DNA from: Clostridiales bacterium
GTDB lineage: Bacteria; Bacillota; Clostridia; Oscillospirales; Ruminococcaceae
DNA: 64,000 nucleotides
Assembly (NCBI GenBank): GCA_019423685.1
Contig: JAHZAY010000003.1
Coordinates: 133,319-197,318, forward strand
Direction of reading: 5' to 3'
Of the stretch, positions 58,086 through 64,000 are shown in pieces. Position numbers and translations under genes: made by a program. The stretch's first letter is position 1. Each line of letters starts with the position of its first letter. The notes below the pieces were generated by a model. It was not told the origin of the DNA, did not search any database, and was given only the letters and a program-made list of their open reading frames with translations.

Positions 58086-60144
58086 CCAATTCACCATCCT
58101 TCAATCGTTTGAGAATGCTGGACTGCTCCAGCTGGGTTTTGGTCACCGTCTTGGGCAGGCGCAAAATCGGCTGTCCAGGCTGCTTTGCGGGCAGCATCTG
58201 GCACAGACCCAGCTCCTGCATCACATCCAGGCAGATGCGCATTTTGCAGTAGTTGAGCTTGCGCACCCTGCACCAGAGCATATCATAGCCAAAGACAAAT
58301 GTCCCGTGCTGCCGCAAAAAGCGGTATAACAGCGCCACATCCTCCCTGGTCGGGCAGATGTAAGACCGGATTTTTTCCGAAAGCGGCTCGTGCCGCATAT
58401 ATTTTTCATAATACTGCCGGCCCACAATCAGTTTTTCCTGTGGGATTCCAGTCAGGCGCACATCTTTCATTTTGATCGAGAGGCTTTTCTCTCCATTATA
58501 CTCGTTGACTTCCAGGTTTGCCGCAATGTCCACCACGTCCCCCGGGAAAAACGGGAACTGATCGGCCGGCATCCGAAAGTAAACGGCCTGCATCGTCCTG
58601 CCCTGATAGGTAAACTTTACGCGGATGTGCCGGTTCTCGCTGAGCGGGGTGACGCCGTCCACCCGGCAGCCGGTCAGCCCCACCACCGGGATCTCATTGC
58701 CGCAGCCAAACGGTTCCAGCGACTGCATCCCGTACACCGTCTCAAGGTTTAACTGGTTAGCAGAGAGCAGGGCGTCGATGCGCAGCTGTTCCACCGGCAT
58801 AATATCAAATTGCTCGCGCGCATCCTGCTCGATCTGCTCGATAAAGACAGGCAGGTCTTTGGTCATCAGGGTAAGGCCCGCAGCCTGATTGTGGCCTCCA
58901 TATCGGGTCAAAAGCCCACTGCACCGGGAGATTGCGTCGATCATCGAATAGCCTTCGACGCTCCTTGCCGATCCGCGCGCCTGCTCCCCCTCGATGGAAA
59001 AGAGGATACACGGCTTGCAAAACTCCTCCACAATCTTTGCCGCAGCGATGCCGATTACGCCGTGGTGCCAGCCCTGGCCGTAGAGGACGATTACCCGATC
59101 CTGCAAGATTTCCGGGTGGCGGGAAATTTTTTCCAAGATTTCCCGATAGATGTCGTCCACCAGCTGTTTGCGGCGGCTGTTGAGCTCACACAGCTGCTGA
59201 GCCAGCTCCTGTGCCCGCGACTGCCGGTCGCTGAGCAGCAATTCCATTGCAAGGTCGGTCTGTCCCAGTCTGCCGGCTGCATTGATGCGCGGGGCAATGC
59301 CAAAGGCAAGCGAGGTGGAATTGAGCTTTCGTCCACCCATTCCTGCCGCCTCGACCAGGGCGCGCACACCAATCTGTTCGCCAAGCGCGATACATTCCAA
59401 GCCCTTTTGCACAATCAGCCGATTTTCTCCGGTCAGCTCCACGATGTCGGCCACCGTGGCGATGGCGGCTAATTCCCCGAAATGCCAGATCATCTCTTCG
59501 CCGGTGAGGTCCCCCTCCATCGCGCAGATGAGCTTAAAGGCGACACCCGCACCGCACAGATGCTTAAAGGGGTAAGCGCAGTCCTCGCGGTGCGGATTGA
59601 CCACCGCACAGGCATTTGGCAGTTGGGGGCGCGGCTGATGGTGGTCGGTGATGATCAGATCCAATCCAATGGACGCGGCATAATCCGCCTCATCGATGGC
59701 CGAGATGCCGTTATCCACCGTCACCACAAGGTCAACCTGCTGTTGTTTTAAAAAATCCAAAGCGGAGCAGTTTAGCCCATACCCTTCCTGGTCGCGGTCT
59801 GGAATGTAGTAGATGACCCACGCTCCCAGATCCTCCAGATAGGAATAGAGCATGGCGGTGGCGGTAATTCCGTCGCAGTCGTAGTCTCCATAGACGGCGA
59901 TCTGCTCCCCTTGCTCCACGGCCTGTCCCAAGCGGGCAACCGCCTTTTGCATATCTGCCATCAAAAAGGGATCGTACATCTTTGCGTTTGGGTCTATCCC
60001 TGCATAGGATTTGGCTGTCGCAGGGTCCGAGATGCCGCGCCCATCCAGAATCTGCGCAGCAATTGGCGAGATCCCTGTCTGGTCTATTAAGTTTTTTACC
60101 CGGTCAGGATCTACCTGCGGCAGCTTCCACCTTTTAAAGCCCAA
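58078..60144 (-). CDS. recJ: Single-stranded-DNA-specific exonuclease RecJ
   Basis: A 688-residue 5'-3' exonuclease for ssDNA. The DHH phosphoesterase motifs are YGDYDCDGITATAM near residue 85, ITDHHQPRP, and the DHHA1 part with RYGGHNQAAGL. Start is TTG with AGGGGA at 8 bases. The gene heads the long operon recJ-relA-dtd-MBL-hemZ-kinase-zinc ribbon, where an apt gene is often found between recJ and relA but is absent. Confidence 0.93.
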   Translation of the reverse strand: MGFKRWKLPQVDPDRVKNLIDQTGISPIAAQILDGRGISDPATAKSYAGIDPNAKMYDPFLMADMQKAVARLGQAVEQGEQIAVYGDYDCDGITATAMLYSYLEDLGAWVIYYIPDRDQEGYGLNCSALDFLKQQQVDLVVTVDNGISAIDEADYAASIGLDLIITDHHQPRPQLPNACAVVNPHREDCAYPFKHLCGAGVAFKLICAMEGDLTGEEMIWHFGELAAIATVADIVELTGENRLIVQKGLECIALGEQIGVRALVEAAGMGGRKLNSTSLAFGIAPRINAAGRLGQTDLAMELLLSDRQSRAQELAQQLCELNSRRKQLVDDIYREILEKISRHPEILQDRVIVLYGQGWHHGVIGIAAAKIVEEFCKPCILFSIEGEQARGSARSVEGYSMIDAISRCSGLLTRYGGHNQAAGLTLMTKDLPVFIEQIEQDAREQFDIMPVEQLRIDALLSANQLNLETVYGMQSLEPFGCGNEIPVVGLTGCRVDGVTPLSENRHIRVKFTYQGRTMQAVYFRMPADQFPFFPGDVVDIAANLEVNEYNGEKSLSIKMKDVRLTGIPQEKLIVGRQYYEKYMRHEPLSEKIRSYICPTREDVALLYRFLRQHGTFVFGYDMLWCRVRKLNYCKMRICLDVMQELGLCQMLPAKQPGQPILRLPKTVTKTQLEQSSILKRLKDGELDA

Positions 60145-60200
60145 GATGATTTCCCCTTTTTCTGTTGCTTTCCCTGATTTGGATATAATTTAACCAGTAT

Positions 60201-60229
60201 ATTTTATCATTTTTTTCTGCTTTATTCAA
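60201..60229 (-). promoter_or_regulatory. Promoter of the recJ-relA operon
   Basis: TTGAAT (60224-60229), 17-base spacer, TAAAAT (60201-60206) on the minus strand, 56 bases before the TTG start. The stretch 60230-60480 shows no gene or clear element. Confidence 0.65.
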
Positions 60230-60480
60230 TTCTTTTTCTCAAAAGGCGCACGCGAAAGTTGCATTTACCGGGACTTTCTGTAGAATTTTTCATCATTCTG
60301 CAATCATGCAAGCCTTTTTTCCTTTTGCATCAGCAGATCACGGCAAAATCATTGTCCACCGTCCCAGCAAACTGTTGCGTGTGCGCCAGCGATATTGGAT
60401 CTTGTTGCAGCTGTTTGTTTTAGATAAAACAAATTCCGCACGGCCTTTAAACGGTACACATGCGGAAAAATAAAGATAAC

Positions 60481-60516
60481 AAAAAAGCCGCCGGGTATTC
60501 CCAGCAGCCTTTTCTT
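60481..60516 (-). terminator. Terminator after tRNA-Lys fragment
   Basis: An imperfect stem AAAAGCCGCCGGG / CCCAGCAGCCTTTT with TATT loop, directly after the CCA end of the tRNA fragment on the minus strand. Confidence 0.6.
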
Positions 60517-60517
60517 T

Positions 60518-60564
60518 TGGTGACCTATCGGAGACTCGAACTCCGGACACCCTGATTAAAAGTC
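60518..60564 (-). pseudogene. 3' half of tRNA-Lys (TTT), probable attachment-site remnant
   Basis: On the minus strand the sequence GACTTTTAATC carries the anticodon loop CTTTTAA (anticodon TTT), then a variable loop, a perfect T arm (CGGAG-TTCGAGT-CTCCG), acceptor strand ATAGGTC, discriminator A and encoded CCA. The other half is not a tRNA: the 5' side of the anticodon stem has two mismatches, and no matching GACCTAT acceptor strand is upstream. A weak D-loop-like CGGTAGA lies at 60570-60576. This pattern is left when an element integrates at or deletes into a tRNA gene. Confidence 0.75.
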
Positions 60565-60648
60565 ATCAATCTACCGTATCTACTATTTTTCAACCAGCTT
60601 CTTTAAGAACACCTAAGTGCCTTTTTATGCGGTTTTTTCGATTTTTAA

Positions 60649-61344
60649 TCAACCCTTTTCATTTTTCCGGACACCTTCATCGCGTGCTTTTGTCGTCAAA
60701 GTGTCGTCAGAAATATCATAGCTTCTATTCCAAGTATTGTCAACTCCTTCCCAAAACCCACTCACCACCGGTGGCGTTCCATTGACCTCATGCACCCACC
60801 GCTGCACCGTGGAGCGGGAGATCCCCGTCACCTGCGCCGTCATACGGATAGACAGCTCGGTCGCGATCAGTACCGTCCGGCGGCGCACCTCCTCGCTGTA
60901 GATTTCCGGTCTTCCCTCCCTGTAGCCTGGCCGCTGCCGCGCAAGCTCCCTCCCCGCCATGGTCCGCTCGCGGATAATGTCCCGCTCAAATTCCGCAAAA
61001 GCCAGAAAGGTTGTCAGGATCAGCCGCCCCACCGGCGTGTCCTCGATCACACCCATGTTGAGGATGTGGATGCGCACTCCCCGCTGCATCAGCTCCCGGC
61101 AGGTCAGCGCCCCCTCCACCACCGTCCGCGCGAAGCGGTCCAGCTTGCACACCACCAACATGTCCCCTTCTTCCAGCAGCGCGCAGAGCCACTGAAACTT
61201 GGGCCTGTCCATGCGGGCGCCGGTGAATTGCTCCTCGACGATAAAATCACATCCCTCCTGCTGCAGCCGGAGCCTCTGATCCTCCAGGCTGTTCCCGTCC
61301 TTGCGCTGGTGGACCGTGCTGACGCGGGCATAGCCATACTTCAT
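60649..61344 (-). CDS. Serine recombinase (resolvase/invertase family)
   Basis: A 231-residue small serine recombinase. The N-terminal catalytic domain has YARVSTVHQ with nucleophile Ser9, then VCKLDRFAR and LAFAEFERDIIRERT; a helix-turn-helix follows near residue 150-185 (AQVTGISRSTVQRWVHEV), with a 40-residue tail. Small resolvases usually act on DNA in their own element. Its ribosome site is GGAGG. It lies beside the tRNA-Lys remnant and opens a mobile-looking region. Confidence 0.9.
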   Translation of the reverse strand: MKYGYARVSTVHQRKDGNSLEDQRLRLQQEGCDFIVEEQFTGARMDRPKFQWLCALLEEGDMLVVCKLDRFARTVVEGALTCRELMQRGVRIHILNMGVIEDTPVGRLILTTFLAFAEFERDIIRERTMAGRELARQRPGYREGRPEIYSEEVRRRTVLIATELSIRMTAQVTGISRSTVQRWVHEVNGTPPVVSGFWEGVDNTWNRSYDISDDTLTTKARDEGVRKNEKG

Positions 61345-61426
61345 GCAAAACGCCTCCTATTATTTTTTTCTCATCATACATCCAACTGAAGGCGTTTGAC
61401 AAAAAATAATGGTACTAAAGCAAAAG

Positions 61427-61456
61427 CAGCCCCGCAAAAGCGGGGCGGTTTTTTTG
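61427..61456. terminator. Terminator after the desulfidase-type gene
   Basis: Stem GCCCCGC / GCGGGGC with AAAA loop; the longer T-run is on the plus strand, but the minus strand also has T-rich DNA after it. Confidence 0.65.
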
Positions 61457-61465
61457 CAGGATATG

Positions 61466-62734
61466 TTATTTTCTGCTGCGCATAATTTCCAGAATGTGGC
61501 CCTCGGTGTCAATCATGCCCGGGCTTGCCACATAGCCCATGTTCTGCATGGTCTTTTCGGGCGTTGAGCCCATAATGCTGTGACAGCAGTCGACCGACGT
61601 GCCCGCCATGGCTAAAAGCGCCGCGTCAAAGGCCATGCCGATGCCCAAAAGCGCCTTGAGCGCACAGCCGGGGTTGCCGCCGTGGCAGATCATGCCGGTC
61701 AGCGACGCGGCCATGTTGCAGATGGCGGCAAAATACTCCTTCTCGCCGCCGCCGCGCAGCATGACAATGCCGCACGCCGTGCCCGTGCCGCCCGCCATCG
61801 TGCAGCCGCACAGCGCCGAAAGCCGGCCGGAATATTCCTTGATGTAAATGGTGACAAGGCACGACAGGCACACCGCGCGCAAAAGCTCCTCACGGCTGCG
61901 CCGCTCGACACGGCACAGCGCATACAGCGGCATCATGGACAAAATGCCGTGGCTGCCGCTGCCCGTAATGCTCATGGCCGCCCGCGGCACGCCCGCGACG
62001 CGCGCCTCGATGGCGCCCACCGACACGGCAATCGCCGCGCTGCGCGCGTCCTTTGTCCACACCTGCCCGCCGTTTTGCGCAATGAGCGTGCTCGTCATGG
62101 GCACGCGGTGCTCCGCAAGCCCCTCCTCAAACAGCGCAAGGTCGGTTTCAAAGGCCTCGTCCAAAAAGGCGATTTCCTCAAGCGGCACGGTGCGCGCATA
62201 CTCCACAAGCTCCTTAAGCGTGTACTGCTTAATCTGCTCGCACGGGTCGGCCGACGCCTGCTGCGCCGGCGCCTCAAACACCGTTTCGCCGTTTACGCGC
62301 ATGCAGGTGATGTTGGTGTGGCTGCCCTCGATGGTCACCTCGCCCTCGCCCTTGTCGGTGCGCACCTTCGCGCGGATGTAAATGGTGGGGGTGATGCGGT
62401 CGAGGTTGACCGTCACCTTCCCCTGCGTCACCAGCTCGCGGGCGCGCTCGTTGTCCTTTTGCGTGATGGGCTCGAGCGCCTCGAGCTTCAGCTCCGGATC
62501 GCCGCCGACGGCGCCCAGCGCCGCAGCGTACGCGTTGCCCAACTCGGGGGAGTTGGGGATGCCGCAGGTAAACGCGTTTTTATAAATGCCGGAGTTTAAA
62601 TCGAGCGTGACCTGCCGGGCCTCGCCCCCCGCCAGCGCGCGCGCCCTGGCACTCGCATAGGCGATGGCGCCCGGTTCGGTTACACCGAAAGCCAGCTTCA
62701 TATCGTCGTGGATCAACTGGGCCAGAGTTTTCAT
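61466..62734 (-). CDS. L-cysteine desulfidase family protein (UPF0597, serine dehydratase-like)
   Basis: A 422-residue SDH-alpha-type [4Fe-4S] enzyme. Cysteines of the cluster lie in GCTMAGGTGTACG, CHGGNPGCALK and CCHSIMGSTPEKT; FGVTEPGAIAYASA opens the family domain, and TGSGSHGILSMMP lies in the core. Relatives (CyuA/YhaM) break cysteine into pyruvate, ammonia and sulfide. The G+C in third positions is far higher than in neighbouring genes, as is the GCGCGC-rich codon pattern, which points to recent transfer. GGAGGGG precedes the ATG. Confidence 0.85.
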   Translation of the reverse strand: MKTLAQLIHDDMKLAFGVTEPGAIAYASARARALAGGEARQVTLDLNSGIYKNAFTCGIPNSPELGNAYAAALGAVGGDPELKLEALEPITQKDNERARELVTQGKVTVNLDRITPTIYIRAKVRTDKGEGEVTIEGSHTNITCMRVNGETVFEAPAQQASADPCEQIKQYTLKELVEYARTVPLEEIAFLDEAFETDLALFEEGLAEHRVPMTSTLIAQNGGQVWTKDARSAAIAVSVGAIEARVAGVPRAAMSITGSGSHGILSMMPLYALCRVERRSREELLRAVCLSCLVTIYIKEYSGRLSALCGCTMAGGTGTACGIVMLRGGGEKEYFAAICNMAASLTGMICHGGNPGCALKALLGIGMAFDAALLAMAGTSVDCCHSIMGSTPEKTMQNMGYVASPGMIDTEGHILEIMRSRK

Positions 62735-62910
62735 GCTATCCCCTCCGCACTTTTCAGTCTTTTGGCAAAAATCCGCCTCTTTTTGCTTCTATTGTACCAG
62801 ATTTTTGCCTTTTCTGCAAGAGAAAAGGCTGTTTTTGGTCGTTTGTCACAGCAGTGACGCGTTCCATTGTTCCCGTAAAAAAGTCCGCCCCAGTGAGGCG
62901 GACTTTTTTT

Positions 62911-63357
62911 CTACTCCTGCTTTTTCTGCGGCACCACAGCCTTGCGCTTCCAGCGCCCGGTCAGGCAAAAGCCCCAGGCGATGGCAATGGCCGGGACCCA
63001 GCCCAGCGCATAACAGAAATACATGCTGTCGCGCCCGAAGTTCGCGGCGAGGAAATACGCCGCCGGCACGCGGATGAGCCACAGCCCGGCCAGCGAGCTT
63101 ATCATGGGCACCATCATTTCGCCCGCGCCGCGCATGACGCTGTTGAGCACGAACATGATGGCCAGCATCCAGTAAAAGGGCATGATGCGGTTTAAATACG
63201 CCATGCCCGCGTCGATGACGCCCGGGCTCTGCGAAAACAGCTGCATCATAAACGGCCCCAGCGGAATGAGAAACACCGCCGCCACGACGCCCGCCCCGCA
63301 CGACAAAACCAGCGACGAGCGCGCGCCCTGCCGCACCACTTCCAGGATGTTACTCAT
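62911..63357 (-). pseudogene. C-terminal third of a MATE efflux transporter
   Basis: The 148 residues align with the end of MATE transporters: YLNRIMPFYWML, MRGAGEMMVPMISSLAGLW, RVPAAYFLA and the last helices with GWVPAIAIAWGF, ending KWKRK-like. About 300 N-terminal residues are missing. The 'start' ATG overlaps the stop of a phage-type gene by one base (TAATG), so the break lies there. GC-rich like the gene downstream. Product unlikely to transport. Confidence 0.82.
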
Positions 63358-63554
63358 TATTCCATCTCTCCTTTCAGAATCGCTTCTACCTGCTGCAGAG
63401 TTTCCGCCGGCACAATGCCGCCCTCACCCCGCCGCTCTGCCTTCAGCGCCTCGGCCTCCTCACTGGTCAGGATCCCCAGCTCCACGCCGGTGTCCAGATG
63501 GGCGTCTGTCGCATAGCAGTTGCGGTAACGTTCGATCAGTTGTGTTTTGGTCAT
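63357..63554 (-). CDS. Small phage-type protein
   Basis: A 65-residue charged helical protein (MTKTQLIERYRNCYATDAHL, then LGILTSEEAEALKAER). Small proteins of this kind follow tail-fibre genes in Clostridia prophages; I cannot assign a function. The ATG at 63552-63554 has AGAAAGG at 9 bases. The same layout occurs in the next gene, which supports both starts. Its stop codon runs into the MATE fragment. Confidence 0.6.
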   Translation of the reverse strand: MTKTQLIERYRNCYATDAHLDTGVELGILTSEEAEALKAERRGEGGIVPAETLQQVEAILKGEME

Positions 63555-63568
63555 TTGGATCATCCTTT

Positions 63569-63928
63569 CTATTCTGGAAGCAGAATTCCTGTCTGCTCCT
63601 GGTTTGTCTGTACCTGCCCCAGCAATGCCCCCGTGATGTCCTGGGCATTTTGCAGAATCATCTGCAGTCCTTCTGCCGTCATCCCTCTTGGGACATACAT
63701 CCGGCCAGTTTGAGGATCAACCTCTCCCGCTACCGGCTCTGTCCATTGACCGGTGTCAGCATCATGCCGCCATCCCTGCCAGCAACGCTCCTCGTATTCC
63801 GGCGGAATTTGTACAAAAAGCGGCAGGATATCCTTATGGTAAAGCTGCTCAATCGGATATGTCATCCCATCCCGCACACAGTCTTCGATGTTCTCGACAA
63901 CACCATTACGCACAAAAGCATACTTCAT
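63569..63928 (-). CDS. Phage tail-associated hypothetical protein
   Basis: A 119-residue protein: MKYAFVRNGVVENIEDCVRD, then a WQGWRHDADTGQW segment and a helical end with MILQNAQDITGALLGQVQ. Proteins with this N-terminal pattern occur downstream of tail-fibre genes in phages of Firmicutes. The start ATG (63926-63928) has AGAAAGG at 9 bases. It precedes the small phage-type gene by 14 bases. Confidence 0.6.
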   Translation of the reverse strand: MKYAFVRNGVVENIEDCVRDGMTYPIEQLYHKDILPLFVQIPPEYEERCWQGWRHDADTGQWTEPVAGEVDPQTGRMYVPRGMTAEGLQMILQNAQDITGALLGQVQTNQEQTGILLPE

Positions 63929-63961
63929 TTTGATCATCCTTTCTGTTGTTGGTTGTTTGGT

Positions 63962-64000
63962 CTATGATTTATTTTCTGGAGTTCTGGGCAGGTGGTAAAT
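63962..64000 (-). CDS. End of a further minus-strand gene (partial)
   Basis: Reading the minus strand from 64000, 12 codons end in TAG at 63962-63964 (IYHLPRTPENKS). This fits the C-terminus of a phage tail gene upstream in the same run, but too little is visible to be sure. Confidence 0.35.
   Translation of the reverse strand: MYHLPRTPENKS

Noticed and set aside
60338..60550. 70-codon minus frame through the tRNA fragment
   Set aside because: Overlaps the tRNA remnant and terminator; no coding features.
1..64000. CRISPR array
   Set aside because: No spaced direct repeats of 24-40 bases with unique spacers were seen; the only long array is the coding repeat at 47214-47660.

Overview
The window looks like the chromosome of an anaerobic, Gram-positive, spore-forming member of the Clostridia, most like the Oscillospiraceae/Ruminococcaceae of the gut. 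The evidence is the gene content: spoVG, a BofA-like gene, two CotF-like coat genes, hemZ, an oxygen-independent lifestyle with three radical SAM or Fe-S enzymes, an ECF vitamin transporter, the yloU/yloV-type pair, clostridial order recJ-relA-dtd-MBL-hemZ, and NPxTGAED surface anchors. This placement is inference; no rRNA is present.

Layout. 1-0.7 kb: 3' end of a sensor kinase. 0.7-10 kb (minus): fakA with an Asp23 gene, a peptide-type solute-binding lipoprotein, a YmdB-like phosphoesterase, a CPBP-like membrane protein with altered catalytic residues, an RluA pseudouridine synthase, a lipoprotein, then coaX with a probable pantothenate ECF S-component. coaBC is transcribed divergently from these, so the locus groups pantothenate uptake and three CoA steps. 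12.9-15.4 kb (minus): a MarR-MATE-kinase operon with two copies of the same operator. 17.8-20.8 kb: aspartase and malic enzyme, divergent. 20.9-23 kb: an AAC(6')-like acetyltransferase and a zinc-ribbon membrane protein. 25-29 kb: a MarR-controlled heterodimeric ABC exporter. 29-38.6 kb: housekeeping (rlmD, radical SAM, folC, ridA, murC, spoVG). 40-44.3 kb: small sporulation genes and rnr. 51.5-60.2 kb: a long minus-strand operon recJ-relA-dtd-MBL-hemZ-kinase-zinc ribbon.

The most unusual part is 38.7-50.4 kb. Four genes there encode modular relatives of one surface-protein family: a 402-residue and a 658-residue anchored form, a 146-residue secreted form with only the C-terminal domain, and a 93-residue form that is a signal peptide joined directly to the anchor tail. 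Among them lies a secreted protein built of about 22 copies of a 12-residue repeat capped by cysteines. I do not recognise either as a described system.

From 60.5 kb to the end the window is a mosaic of transferred DNA: the 3' half of a tRNA-Lys gene, a serine recombinase, a GC-rich cysteine desulfidase-type gene, the C-terminal third of a MATE transporter, and small phage-tail-type genes.
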